Source: Gammaproteobacteria bacterium 42_54_T18
Lineage (GTDB): Bacteria > Pseudomonadota > Gammaproteobacteria > Pseudomonadales > Ketobacteraceae
Direction: 5' to 3'
Length of the DNA: 64,000 bases
Assembly (NCBI GenBank): GCA_002163245.1
Contig: MAAL01000078.1
Location: forward strand, 124,001-188,000
Position 1 is the first letter of the stretch. Each line of letters starts with the position of its first letter. Positions 1 through 9,227 of this stretch are shown one piece after another. Made by a program: the position numbers and the translations under genes. A model generated the notes under the pieces. The model saw only the letters and a list, made by a program, of their open reading frames with translations, searched no databases and was not told where the DNA came from.

Positions 1-458
1 TCATGTACTATGGGGTAAACGCTTGAGCTATACTTGTAGTTTTCTTCCGCAAGTACGTCATACACCCACTCATTTTGCTTGGTAAAAGAAAAGCTTGGGG
101 CTCTATAACCAACGACCTCAACCCCTGCAATATCTTCCAAAAGTTTTTTCGCGTCACCAACGTCATTTTTAAAAGTTTCTCTATCCTGATCAGAGGCTCT
201 TTGGTGATGTGTTCCGTGACTGGCTAGCTCATGACCTTGACTGACAATTTCACGAACTAACTGCGGAAACTTTTCAGCTACCCAACCAAGAGTAAAAAAG
301 GTAGCCTTAGTCTCATGTTCTGCAAATTTATCTAGCAGTAGATGAGTGTTTTTTTCAACCCGAGGGCTTATGGCATCCCAATCCTCTCGGTTTACCAGAT
401 TTTCAAATGCAGAAACTTGAAAATAATCTTCTACATCTATTGTCATCGCATTTTTCAT
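1..458 (-). CDS. XrtA-associated polysaccharide deacetylase (partial, C-terminus outside window)
   Basis: My translation of the minus strand begins MKNAMTIDVEDYFQVSAFEN and runs open to the window edge, so only about 152 N-terminal residues are present. It shows the NodB-type deacetylase pattern: an early TIDVED acidic motif and the metal-binding motif SHGTHHQ, followed by GYRAPSFSF. This layout matches the deacetylase family that accompanies exosortase A loci (DUF3473-type). It probably removes acetyl groups from the exopolysaccharide or its precursor. The ATG at 458 is used; an in-frame ATG at 446 (MTIDVED) is an alternative and is the usual family start. It lies 35 bases downstream of the exosortase gene on the same strand, so it is likely the next gene of that operon. 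Confidence 0.85.
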   Translation of the reverse strand, partial: MKNAMTIDVEDYFQVSAFENLVNREDWDAISPRVEKNTHLLLDKFAEHETKATFFTLGWVAEKFPQLVREIVSQGHELASHGTHHQRASDQDRETFKNDVGDAKKLLEDIAGVEVVGYRAPSFSFTKQNEWVYDVLAEENYKYSSSVYPIVH

Positions 459-493
459 AAAGCTCAAAATTACCTAGCTGGAAGATCGTATAT

Positions 494-1993
494 CTAATTA
501 AAAAGAACCAGTGACTCTAACTGTTCTGAATTTAAGTTAGCGAAAGAAAGTAGTTTGTGTTTCGCTGTTTCCATGTCTGAATCAACAGGCACAGACAGAG
601 CAATGACAGCACCGACAGCCCCCTCTCGTAACAGCACATTAAATGCTTGAAAGAGTTTGACGTATAGGCTGTTGCTTGATGATATATTCGGCAAATAGTA
701 CCAATATAAAACCAGCCTTTTCCCGCCAGTGCTCGCCCCAATTTCGAGGAGTGAAGCTTGAAATTCCTCCCCTCCTACCCTAGAAACAGCAAGAGATTGG
801 TTGCCATTATAACGCCATTTTCCAATATCAAATAATCGATTTTTCTCAGACACCAATTCCGCTCCAGGCTCATTGGTGTCGTAACCAGCAATGTAATACG
901 CAACACCCTCTGTGGAAACACCCAAATGCTCGAATTTGGGCCTACTAAACACAGGCATCCAATCTGTGCGTGCTGTTATATAAACTGTATTGCCCGGCTG
1001 AAAACGCTTATCAAATGCTAAATATGAAGAATCTTTCACGGCGCTACTTGAAACAAAAAGTGAAAGAAACAAGGGTAACACCGCAACCAATGCTGCAGGA
1101 TACCAACGAACCGACAGCCACTCGAGATGGATCGAATCACTACCTGCGAATACTTTTGACGGCTCAGAGCCTATCCGGGAAAAAGCAACCAAGATCAACA
1201 CCACTAACGCAAAAAACCCCCAGCCATAAATCAAGTGATCGGCACCTGTTGCATATTTAATATCAACTAGATGCGCTACAAGGATCGTACCATAAGCCCG
1301 CAAACCGTTGGCAACAATCGGTAAAGTCATTGAAAAAACGAAGAAAAGGATACGTTTCCATATAGTATGATAACTCGTATAGGCTATCACTGCCCCCATA
1401 ACAACACAGGCGACAAAGAAACGGATTCCAGAGCAAGCTTCAGCGACCTCAAACATTCCTGCAGGGATGGTGATAAACAATCCATCCCTAAAAACCGCAA
1501 CTCCAGACAACTGTAGAAAAAACACCGTAAGATCAGCAGTAATAATCTGAAAACTAGGTACCAACTCTTCGCCTACAGGAATTGAAAAAACAATAAAAAC
1601 AAGTGGGAACCAAACCACCTTAGCTATTTGCCAACCAAACAACAAAACCACAAAAGATGACAACATTCCAAACACTGCAGCATGCTTGAATAATTCTATA
1701 TCCGCAGCAAACCCCAGCAACCATAACCCTTGAAGTAATAACATCGGCACCAGCACCACATATGAGGGGCGAGGCGGCAGAGATAAAATTTCAACTCTGT
1801 TTTGGTATATAAAATACAAAGTAATTGGAACAACAAATATACAGTGAGTATACGTGTTGGAGTTCATCCAGACTGAATATACAGATTCTAGGCTCTCACT
1901 AAAAACCCCCACCCATACAGCAACCCAGACCAAACACAAAACAACAGGTACCCTTAGCATGGTCAGTGTACTTTTTTTAATTACCTCCGTCAT
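494..1993 (-). CDS. xrtA: Exosortase A fused to EpsI-type C-terminal domain
   Basis: A 499-residue membrane protein. About eight hydrophobic segments fill residues 10-275. The exosortase catalytic triad is visible: Cys187 in EACSGIRF, Arg232 in NGLRAYG and His253 in GADHLIYGW. Residues about 290-490 form a soluble domain of the EpsI (DUF3485) type, which in many XrtA proteins is fused to the exosortase. Exosortases are membrane transpeptidases thought to cleave PEP-CTERM sorting signals and hand the protein to a surface polymer. The start overlaps the stop of the upstream acyltransferase gene by four bases, indicating translational coupling. No PEP-CTERM substrate gene is present in this window. 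The family assignment is firm; the substrates are unknown. Confidence 0.95.
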   Translation of the reverse strand: MTEVIKKSTLTMLRVPVVLCLVWVAVWVGVFSESLESVYSVWMNSNTYTHCIFVVPITLYFIYQNRVEILSLPPRPSYVVLVPMLLLQGLWLLGFAADIELFKHAAVFGMLSSFVVLLFGWQIAKVVWFPLVFIVFSIPVGEELVPSFQIITADLTVFFLQLSGVAVFRDGLFITIPAGMFEVAEACSGIRFFVACVVMGAVIAYTSYHTIWKRILFFVFSMTLPIVANGLRAYGTILVAHLVDIKYATGADHLIYGWGFFALVVLILVAFSRIGSEPSKVFAGSDSIHLEWLSVRWYPAALVAVLPLFLSLFVSSSAVKDSSYLAFDKRFQPGNTVYITARTDWMPVFSRPKFEHLGVSTEGVAYYIAGYDTNEPGAELVSEKNRLFDIGKWRYNGNQSLAVSRVGGEEFQASLLEIGASTGGKRLVLYWYYLPNISSSNSLYVKLFQAFNVLLREGAVGAVIALSVPVDSDMETAKHKLLSFANLNSEQLESLVLFN

Positions 1994-3117
1994 ACTTCAT
2001 TACCCAACTTATTATGTTCAAAGTAATGCTTTAATCCCCTGGCCATTTGTTCCATTCGCAATTTTAATATTGGCTTTTGAAAAGATATCACAAACAATTC
2101 ATCCATTTGTTTACCCAAGTTTTTCTTGTATCGCGCTTCTCCACCCAAAAAGTCATAAAGCTTAGCCCCTCGATCCAGATGACGCTGAATGCAAAGTGCG
2201 TGCAAAACAAGCCCAGGTTTCTGTTTAATATCTACTTCAAGGTCAATGCCACTAAGGTAAAAGTAGACGTTATTATTATAGATGAAATTGTATAAATACC
2301 CGATCCCCATCCCATCCACGTTGAGCTCTACTAGCTCAACAACACCTTCATCAAAACACCTTTCAATCAAATCCTGATGAAATCGGATGAAATACTGATT
2401 ATTAAAGCCGCTATCGACTTTCCAGCGCTGAAGGTGAAGGGGGGCGATTTTCTCAAAATATAACAACGCCTGAGATTTGTCTTGAGCAACCCGTAATGTT
2501 AGACCTTGTCCATATTTCCTAATGGCTCGCCTTATCTGGGAACGAGTATTTTTAGACAATGTATCCAAATAACATTGGCCACTAAGCTTGATTTTAGCAA
2601 GGTCAACACCATAACTCGGTGCATTCCACCGTTCTACCGGTTTACATTGATCTGTAGATATTAATTCCAAAATTCTTTTATCAATAGGGCCTAGCAAGAG
2701 CTCATCCCATGAAATCTCCGTTTCTTGAGACAAAAAATGAATTAGGCCTCTATACACCTCTCTCTCAAACTCTTTGGCTACGAGCATATTGTTGTACTCA
2801 GGCCAAATTTGATCCTTTTTTTCGTCACCAACACTTTGCAGTCTTAGCTGTTCAACATTAAGGATTTTATGTCTTGTTAATGAAGCCTTAACAAAGAGAC
2901 CGAGCGCAACCAGGTTCCCGTGAGAATATACCTTACATACAAAAACATCTGGCCCAATTATACGGAGCCAAGATGAAACCCAGCACCAAGAGGTAAAAAA
3001 CGTGGGTTTCGCCTCAAGTTCTAAAGAAACCCATAGTTCTCGTATATTGCCGATGTCATCCATTCGCTCAATAACAAACTGAAGCTGATTACCTTTTTCT
3101 ATCGTTGCTTTTGACAT
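1990..3117 (-). CDS. CelD/BcsL- or FemAB-like GNAT acyltransferase of the XrtA locus
   Basis: A 375-residue soluble protein. The region around residues 180-340 (NTRSQIRRAIRKYG, then PLHLQRW, then YNFIYNNNVYFYLSG, then YDFLGGEARYKKNLG) is the pattern of the Acetyltransf_6 (CelD/BcsL) fold, which is related to FemAB. XrtA loci regularly carry a FemAB-like protein. The likely role is acyl or aminoacyl transfer onto the exopolysaccharide or a precursor, but the donor and acceptor cannot be read from the sequence. It sits 8 bases downstream of the outer-membrane protein gene and overlaps the exosortase start by 4 bases, so it is an operon member. Confidence 0.85.
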   Translation of the reverse strand: MSKATIEKGNQLQFVIERMDDIGNIRELWVSLELEAKPTFFTSWCWVSSWLRIIGPDVFVCKVYSHGNLVALGLFVKASLTRHKILNVEQLRLQSVGDEKKDQIWPEYNNMLVAKEFEREVYRGLIHFLSQETEISWDELLLGPIDKRILELISTDQCKPVERWNAPSYGVDLAKIKLSGQCYLDTLSKNTRSQIRRAIRKYGQGLTLRVAQDKSQALLYFEKIAPLHLQRWKVDSGFNNQYFIRFHQDLIERCFDEGVVELVELNVDGMGIGYLYNFIYNNNVYFYLSGIDLEVDIKQKPGLVLHALCIQRHLDRGAKLYDFLGGEARYKKNLGKQMDELFVISFQKPILKLRMEQMARGLKHYFEHNKLGNEV

Positions 3118-3125
3118 ACGTCTAT

Positions 3126-4445
3126 TTATAAAAACTGATAAGAAACAGAACAGGAAAGGCTATTTTTTTTCACATTTGAATGATCAACATCTAGATCACT
3201 ACCAACCTGCCTTAGATTGGCCTCAAGCTCCATGCTTACGCTAAGATCAGCACTTATATTATAATCACCGCCTACTGCAAGCGTGTGCTCACGATCTATA
3301 CGGTTCGTGTCCGTAAAATCAAACTTGATCCACTGGTAGTTATACCCGCTAGTTAAAGAAATATGCTCAGTAAGTCGATGCTGTACATTAACATTCAATG
3401 ATTTTATACGTTGTATGCTTTTATCCGATTGAAACTCTTCTTTCTGTAAAGCAATAGATGCATCGAGTGTTGTTAAATCATTAAAAATAGGTTTATTGAG
3501 ACCTATATCTAGTGTATTTCGAATAACAGTGTCTTCAACCTCAGAACTATTGATTAACCCCGAACCAGCCAAAGTAGCATTCCCTGGATCCACTGAAACA
3601 ACTGTATCAGTTAATTCTCTTTGAGCTGAGGCGGTAAAAACAGAGGTAGACCAATTTTTAGTATATTGCAGGTCAAACGTATTTACATTGGTACTTGTAC
3701 CACTGTCAATTTCCAGCTTAGTTCGTCCAATTTCAATCGAAAATAAACCAGACGCTGTTTCCGCATCTAGGGTTCCAGATACTCCGCTTGATTTGGTATT
3801 GTTATCATTATCATCAAAATTAGTTTTAGACTTTGAGTATTCTAAGGAAAATCGCTTTGTTTGAGATAACAAATGAGACCAGCCAACACTACCTGAACTT
3901 ACAATACTCTCATTATTATCGTTACCATTAACGTTGTCATTATTGTTATCTGTTGATGATTGGGTATAAGTTGCGTCAAAAGTCGCTGAATCAACGGGAT
4001 TGAGGGGAACAGATACTTTCGGGCCAGTGGAAAAAGTACTCGACTGAGTACGATTGTCGGTAGTGTCAGCTAAGCGCCGATCAACAATAGAGTAATTTTC
4101 AGTCTCAGATACAAACCACTCAACTCGATTAGGGATCATATACCAAGTCGCATTACCAGCCCCAACAACAGTATTTGTATTATCTAAGTGTTGCTTATCA
4201 TATCGGACGTGTCCCATCGTGTAATTTAACGATAAATCTACAAAGCGAGACCGGTGATTAACATCCGTTACCAAAGACGTAGTAAAGGTAGCTTCGCTTG
4301 ATTCATCATTTTCGGTATTGTGGATATTATCTGTTAATTCAATCCCTTGAGAGGCTGACGCAACAAAATCTATGGCAAGAACGGTATTGCAGTTAAGACC
4401 AGCCGTTATCGCTATAATATAATTTAACGTTCGTGAGTAACGCAT
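3126..4445 (-). CDS. XrtA/PEP-CTERM-associated outer-membrane beta-barrel protein
   Basis: About 440 residues. From the ATG at 4445 the protein begins with a signal peptide (MRYSRTLNYIIAITAG..VLA) followed by long runs of alternating polar and hydrophobic residues rich in Asn, Asp, Thr and Ser, ending in SVSYQFL with the C-terminal Phe-Leu typical of outer-membrane barrels. This matches the family of large beta-barrel proteins found in exosortase A loci. It probably forms the outer-membrane exit or anchoring channel. The frame stays open upstream to a TTG at 4481, but a GGA box seven bases before the ATG at 4445 and the clean signal peptide favour the shorter form. Asn/Asp-rich loops lie around residues 165-215. 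Confidence 0.85.
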   Translation of the reverse strand: MRYSRTLNYIIAITAGLNCNTVLAIDFVASASQGIELTDNIHNTENDESSEATFTTSLVTDVNHRSRFVDLSLNYTMGHVRYDKQHLDNTNTVVGAGNATWYMIPNRVEWFVSETENYSIVDRRLADTTDNRTQSSTFSTGPKVSVPLNPVDSATFDATYTQSSTDNNNDNVNGNDNNESIVSSGSVGWSHLLSQTKRFSLEYSKSKTNFDDNDNNTKSSGVSGTLDAETASGLFSIEIGRTKLEIDSGTSTNVNTFDLQYTKNWSTSVFTASAQRELTDTVVSVDPGNATLAGSGLINSSEVEDTVIRNTLDIGLNKPIFNDLTTLDASIALQKEEFQSDKSIQRIKSLNVNVQHRLTEHISLTSGYNYQWIKFDFTDTNRIDREHTLAVGGDYNISADLSVSMELEANLRQVGSDLDVDHSNVKKNSLSCSVSYQFL

Positions 4446-4494
4446 AATAAAATCCATTTCCACATGGGCAAAAAGAGACAAAGCCTATGAGAAT

Positions 4495-5235
4495 TTAGTT
4501 GTTAAATATAATGCCGCTTACTTTATCTTTTCCTGCGGCATTCACACCTGACACAATTTGTTCGTCTGTTACCTTTCCATAAGGGACAACTAACACCAAA
4601 TAGTCACTTAGTTCGGCCAATATCTGTCCTTCAGCCGACAACCCAACAGGTGGAGCATCTATTATGATAAACCTATCTGGATAACGGATTTTTACTGACT
4701 GAATGAACTCTGACATTCTTTCTGATGTGAAATACTCAGCGCCCCCTTCGATGTGCCCTCCCACGGGAATAACACGTAGACGATCAATACCAGATGCATA
4801 AATAATATCATCCACATCCAAATCCGGGTTCACAAGATAATCCGTCAGTCCAAAGTCTGGCTCGACACCAAGTAACCGGTTAGCCGTTGGTTTATATAGA
4901 TTACAGTCAATAAGAAGCGCTGTTTTAGTTTGATCTAGTGCAAAAACCGCTGCCATATTTAATGCAATAAAACTCCCTCCCCCCTCGTGACAAACAGAGC
5001 TAATCATTAGCACGAAATTGTTTTTCTCGGCTTTCTGAACGAGCTTGGTTCTAATTTCTCTAAAAGTATTTAGCACAGAGTTATTCGCCATGCCGGGGTA
5101 TACTATTTTCTGGTCTTCCAGCTCAGCTGCAGATAATGGGGTTATCTCAGCCATTTTTTTTATCTGACTAGCGCTGCGCAATGAAGGGTTAATTGGCGGC
5201 ATTTTTCGATCCATAGAGTTATTTGATGATGTCAT
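4495..5235 (-). CDS. CpsD/CapB-like ATPase of the exopolysaccharide locus, Walker A lysine missing
   Basis: A 246-residue protein with the MinD-like fold of bacterial tyrosine autokinases. Walker A-prime (ALLIDCNLYKP, Asp110) and Walker B (FIIIDAPP, Asp193) are intact. In the P-loop the usual PGEGKS pattern is replaced by HEGGGS around residues 83-88, so the ATP-binding lysine is a glycine. There is also no C-terminal tyrosine cluster; the protein ends in SGIIFNN. It is therefore probably not an active kinase and may act as a structural partner of the chain-length protein, whose gene overlaps it by four bases (ATGA). The family is clear; the loss of activity is inferred from the missing residues. 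Confidence 0.85.
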   Translation of the reverse strand: MTSSNNSMDRKMPPINPSLRSASQIKKMAEITPLSAAELEDQKIVYPGMANNSVLNTFREIRTKLVQKAEKNNFVLMISSVCHEGGGSFIALNMAAVFALDQTKTALLIDCNLYKPTANRLLGVEPDFGLTDYLVNPDLDVDDIIYASGIDRLRVIPVGGHIEGGAEYFTSERMSEFIQSVKIRYPDRFIIIDAPPVGLSAEGQILAELSDYLVLVVPYGKVTDEQIVSGVNAAGKDKVSGIIFNN

Positions 5236-6776
5236 ATAATACTGTTATGCCTCGCCAAAATAATGCCCACGTAAACAGACATAACCAAAATCACAAATAC
5301 ACCCAGTAAAATAATATCCGCTTTAAATATCCTTTTAGATAGTGACGTATGGATATGGGGAACTACTCCTAATACAGGGACTGAGACCACTGATTTCACT
5401 TTATCCACAAAACGAATTCGTGGATCCAACAGAATAAATACCATTAACAACGCTATGGGGGCAAGCACACCGGCGACTGGTCCGGCTAAAGCAAAATGGA
5501 AAAAACGTATCCCTTTTGGTGTTAACGGGTATGCAGCAGGTTCCTGGATTTTGTATTTAACCCCTTGCCCTTCTATATCTAGCGTCATAGAAAGTCTAGC
5601 GGTTTCCTTTCTACCCAACATGCCTTCATAAATTGATCTTGTTACTTCATAGTCTCGGGTTAATTCAGATAAATCAGCCTGACGAGCAGCAACTCTCTTT
5701 AATCGTTTTTCTTCATTACTAAGCAGTCTTTCTGTTCCTTGCTGCCTACGAAGCCTTGTTGCCAACTCAACTTTTGCAGTTGACAGTTTACTCCTCAATT
5801 CTTCATAAAGAGGATTAATATTCCTTCCCTTTTGGTTTGATGCCCCTTCGCTTGAGCCGTCATCCGTTTCATTTTCAGAGTCAGTAAGTGCTCGTTGAAG
5901 ATCTTCAATTTGCAATCGAATAGACACTACATCAGGGTAAGTATCGGTGTAGGTTAACTTTAATGTATCCAACACTTTCTGTTTTTGTCTAATTTGCTCC
6001 AAATACACTTCGGAACGAAAACGCTTATTAATAAATTGATTTTCAGCTTTCAGCTCTCGCTCAAGTGACTTCATGCGAATTTGAGCATCGTCTATATCAA
6101 GCTTCATTTCTTCTAGTTGAGCTTGTAATTCAGATATACGACCTCGAGCAGTTGCCTCAGTCCCGTCTACATTTGTAGACTTGAAACGCTTAAGTTTTTG
6201 CTCGGCTTCTTGTAGTTGATTTTTGTAGGTTTTAACCTGACTAGCAATAAACTGAAAAGCCTCTCTACTCTCTTTACGTTTTCTTTCAGAAGTATCTCGG
6301 ATAAAATGATCTGAAACCGAAGTCAACACATCGTAAGTTACATCTGGAGAGTTATCCGTATAGGTCAACCGAATGAAATTTGAGCCAATATTCTTTACCT
6401 TAATTTTGGCTCTGAGCCTATTTGTCATTTTCTCAATTTGAGCAGGCGTCTCCCCACCTTTAACCAGCTTTGCGTCTACAACAACCTGATTAAGGATTCT
6501 CGGAGAATAAATAACCTCTTTAACAACTTTCGCTTGATTCTGAACTTTTGTTATAGCGGCCTTCCCTGACAACAAAGGTTTGATAATGTTCTGTTGATCT
6601 GCATACAAAGTTGTAGATGTTTCATACTTTTTTGGAAAAACTAATCCAAAGGACACAACAACTAAGCTAACTACAGCATAACAAAACAATATCTTGCCTT
6701 TATGAAGAAGTATTTCTCTCCATAAAGTACGAGCAAATTGCAGTACAAATGTGGCTTGATTTACCGGTGCATTCAT
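5232..6776 (-). CDS. Wzz-like polysaccharide chain-length determinant, XrtA type
   Basis: About 514 residues. It has a transmembrane segment near residues 30-48 (ILFCYAVVSLVVVSFG), a long periplasmic coiled-coil region (about residues 160-380, rich in Glu, Lys, Arg and Gln), a proline-rich PAAYPLTPKG segment and a second membrane segment near 425-450. An extra C-terminal hydrophobic stretch (IILLGVFVILVMSVYVGII) follows. This is the Wzz/GumC architecture of exosortase loci without a fused kinase domain; the kinase-like part is the separate downstream gene. The ATG at 6776 has a GGA seven bases upstream; the upstream TTG at 6788 lacks a well-spaced site. It controls polymer length at the inner membrane and probably contacts the export lipoprotein encoded just upstream. 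Confidence 0.92.
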   Translation of the reverse strand: MNAPVNQATFVLQFARTLWREILLHKGKILFCYAVVSLVVVSFGLVFPKKYETSTTLYADQQNIIKPLLSGKAAITKVQNQAKVVKEVIYSPRILNQVVVDAKLVKGGETPAQIEKMTNRLRAKIKVKNIGSNFIRLTYTDNSPDVTYDVLTSVSDHFIRDTSERKRKESREAFQFIASQVKTYKNQLQEAEQKLKRFKSTNVDGTEATARGRISELQAQLEEMKLDIDDAQIRMKSLERELKAENQFINKRFRSEVYLEQIRQKQKVLDTLKLTYTDTYPDVVSIRLQIEDLQRALTDSENETDDGSSEGASNQKGRNINPLYEELRSKLSTAKVELATRLRRQQGTERLLSNEEKRLKRVAARQADLSELTRDYEVTRSIYEGMLGRKETARLSMTLDIEGQGVKYKIQEPAAYPLTPKGIRFFHFALAGPVAGVLAPIALLMVFILLDPRIRFVDKVKSVVSVPVLGVVPHIHTSLSKRIFKADIILLGVFVILVMSVYVGIILARHNSII

Positions 6777-6792
6777 TCGTATATCCAATAGC

Positions 6793-7407
6793 CTAGAAAA
6801 GGCGCTCCGGCACAGTAATAATATCGTTTGGCATTAGGTTATAGTTCGACTGAAGATCGCCCTTCTTCAATATATCATCCAAGTAAACCGGATACACTTT
6901 CGTCCCGCTTGATGTTTTCCTATACAATTTTGTATCATTAGCATCTGCAAATGGCGTCACTCCACCTACCATCAGAACAATATCCATTACCGTCATACCT
7001 TTTTGATAAGGGATAGATGTTGGGCTGGCCACTGCTCCAGTTAAACGAATTCGGCGTAAATATGTAGAGCTCGTCGGATTCGTGACAATGACGGTCACCT
7101 GAGGAGAACGAATAAAACTTTCGAGTTTTTTGGTAATACCCGCAGCCAATGCCTCTGCACTCGCACCCTCGGCTTTAATGTCACCTACCAAAGGCACTGA
7201 GATATTACCATCCGGCCGCACCGGCACGCTTACAGACAACTCACCGTTTTTCCAGACCTTAACATCTAAGGTATCCCCTACCCCAATCTTATACTCGACA
7301 TTTACTATGCTCTCAGTGCTTTCAATATCACTTGGCACCAACCGAGCAGTTTCACACCCTGCGAGCGTTAACATGGCAAAAATAATCATCCAATATTTAG
7401 CATTCAT
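6793..7407 (-). CDS. Wza-like polysaccharide export lipoprotein
   Basis: A 204-residue lipoprotein: signal MNAKYWMIIFAMLTLAGC with lipobox LAGC (Cys18). A Poly_export domain follows (YKIGVGDTLDVKVWKN..VPVRPDGNISVPLVGDIKAEG), then a SLBB-type region (RIRLTGAVASPTSIPYQKGMTVMDIVLMVGG). The protein is short for the family and has a single SLBB repeat, as is usual in XrtA loci. It should form the outer-membrane end of the export conduit together with the Wzz-like protein. It sits 31 bases downstream of the sugar transferase gene and 16 bases before the chain-length gene, so it is part of the operon. Confidence 0.93.
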   Translation of the reverse strand: MNAKYWMIIFAMLTLAGCETARLVPSDIESTESIVNVEYKIGVGDTLDVKVWKNGELSVSVPVRPDGNISVPLVGDIKAEGASAEALAAGITKKLESFIRSPQVTVIVTNPTSSTYLRRIRLTGAVASPTSIPYQKGMTVMDIVLMVGGVTPFADANDTKLYRKTSSGTKVYPVYLDDILKKGDLQSNYNLMPNDIITVPERLF

Positions 7408-7438
7408 AGTTTTTCCCTTCTATTTCAAATGTTAGCGA

Positions 7439-8851
7439 TCAACGAACGCCTTTTCCTAACAATACAACTTCAACTGTTTGAACAACTATCAGAAGATCAA
7501 GCATGAAGCTATGATTCTTCGTATAATACAAATCGTATTTTAACTTGTTTGCCGCATCTTCAACCGATGCCCCGTAAGGGTACTTCAACTGTGCCCACCC
7601 CATGAGACCTGGCTTGACACGATGCCTTTCATTATAGAAAGGTATATTTTGACACACCCCCTCAACAAACTCCGGCCTTTCTGGCCGAGGACCTACGAAA
7701 CTCATATCACCTTTCACTACATTGTATATCTGAGGTAGCTCATCCAAACGCGAGTTTCTAATAAAGTTACCCACTCTTGTGATTCTATCATCATTCTCTT
7801 TTGCCCATACCGCACCATTCTTTTCTGCATCTTTCCTCATGCTGCGGAACTTATACAATGTAAAGGCTTTACCATTGATCCCAACACGAGTTTGCTTAAA
7901 TAGAACGGGAGCGCCATCTTCAAGATAAACCAAGAGCGCAGTTAACACCATAAATGGCGAGGCAATACATAAAAGTATCGAACAAATAACTAAATCAAAA
8001 GTTCGCTTTAATACATCTCTAATCTGACTAAAAGAAAAACCTTGAGAGAAAACCAGCCAACTTGGGTTTAAAAGGGATAACTCAATCTTCCCTGTTTCAC
8101 GTTCAAAAAAAGCGATGGACTCTGTTACAGCCACACCTGCTAACTTTGCATCGAGCAGGCGATCAACAGGAAACTGTCCGCCTTCTGCCTTCCTACGCTC
8201 ATCCAACGCTACGATAATCTCATCAACATTGAGACTTTTCGCACATTCTGCAAGGTTGCTGCACTTATCCATGATAAGAGTAGATTCGACTTGATCAGCA
8301 CCCTCACTCGCCTTAACACATCCCACCACATGAAAACTCATACTTTCATGTTCTGATGCAATCATATCGAGCAATTTACTTGCACTATTTCCCGTACCTA
8401 GGATAAGGACACGTCTTTTTAACGCATTCACATCAACTAACCAAAAAAACATTACCCTGACTGGAAAAACAAGTGCATATCCAATCAGTATACTTATAGA
8501 TAGCACTCCTCTGCCAAGAAACAAAGAAGGGAATAGGTAATACAATATCGTAAGAAAACTAGCACCTAACAAACAGTAACTGACCACTGTTCGTATCAAA
8601 ACTCCAATATGCCCTTCGCTTAATTTTGCGGGGTAAACACCGATTGCAAGTGTGCAGGCAATCAGTGACAGACTAAATACGACAGATTGGACAAAAATTG
8701 GCTCAGACACACTAAAGGAAAGTTCGTTGACGTCGGGAAATCTGACTACTGCACCAATGTGCACAGAAACGACCAACACTACAAACTCTATTATCCCCAA
8801 AATCAGATATGGCGTATGTATGTAATGGTTAAATAAGCGAATATAACTCAC
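7439..8851 (-). CDS. Polyprenyl-phosphate sugar transferase initiating exopolysaccharide synthesis (XrtA type)
   Basis: A 470-residue protein. The first about 125 residues hold four to five membrane segments. A central Rossmann-like CoA-binding region follows (RRVLILGTGNSASKLLD). The C-terminal bacterial sugar transferase domain (about residues 275-470) shows LYKFRSMRKDAEKNG, RLDELPQIYNVVKGDMSFVGPRPERPEFV and RVKPGLMGWAQ. It transfers a sugar phosphate to undecaprenyl phosphate, the first membrane step of polymer assembly. The start is a GTG with GGA eight bases upstream. It is the first gene of the leftward operon, so its promoter should lie between 8852 and 9227. Confidence 0.94.
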   Translation of the reverse strand: MSYIRLFNHYIHTPYLILGIIEFVVLVVSVHIGAVVRFPDVNELSFSVSEPIFVQSVVFSLSLIACTLAIGVYPAKLSEGHIGVLIRTVVSYCLLGASFLTILYYLFPSLFLGRGVLSISILIGYALVFPVRVMFFWLVDVNALKRRVLILGTGNSASKLLDMIASEHESMSFHVVGCVKASEGADQVESTLIMDKCSNLAECAKSLNVDEIIVALDERRKAEGGQFPVDRLLDAKLAGVAVTESIAFFERETGKIELSLLNPSWLVFSQGFSFSQIRDVLKRTFDLVICSILLCIASPFMVLTALLVYLEDGAPVLFKQTRVGINGKAFTLYKFRSMRKDAEKNGAVWAKENDDRITRVGNFIRNSRLDELPQIYNVVKGDMSFVGPRPERPEFVEGVCQNIPFYNERHRVKPGLMGWAQLKYPYGASVEDAANKLKYDLYYTKNHSFMLDLLIVVQTVEVVLLGKGVR

Positions 8852-9227
8852 TCAGCGTTCCTTATTGTAGGATTTTTGTCCATTTACTAGCGACAAACTT
8901 AACATATGCCACTCTATTTTCTTCATTGAACCAATAGGATTGGTTAGGGCGCGTATATTAGCACAGTAATAAGTAAAGTTTGTTATGGATCTGATAGTGA
9001 ATATTTACATTTTTACTATTCGAGCATAACGATGTAACACATTGTTAAAGTTCGTGATAATGTTACTCAAGTGTTAATAATAGCAGGGTTTTTGAACCGT
9101 AAAGCTTCCCTACTAATCCATTGGCTTAAGCAATGCAAAAATAGCGGTTAACTCAGCCATAACATACACTACATTAGTATTTAAGCCGTGCCCCAAACGC
9201 GGGCCGGTTATTTGGAAACAGCACAAT
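8852..9227. other. Divergent intergenic region between the exopolysaccharide operon and the MscS gene
   Basis: 376 AT-rich bases separating the leftward exopolysaccharide operon from the rightward channel gene, so promoters for both must lie here. I see no strong sigma-70 pair, no convincing sigma-54 box and no RNA gene. A TGGC at 9122 with a GC element twelve bases further on only weakly resembles a sigma-54 site. Confidence 0.5.

Noticed and set aside
9122-9140. Sigma-54-like TGGC-N7-ATGC upstream of the MscS gene
   Set aside because: The second element is ATGC rather than TTGC and the flanking bases do not fit, so it is too weak to list as a promoter.
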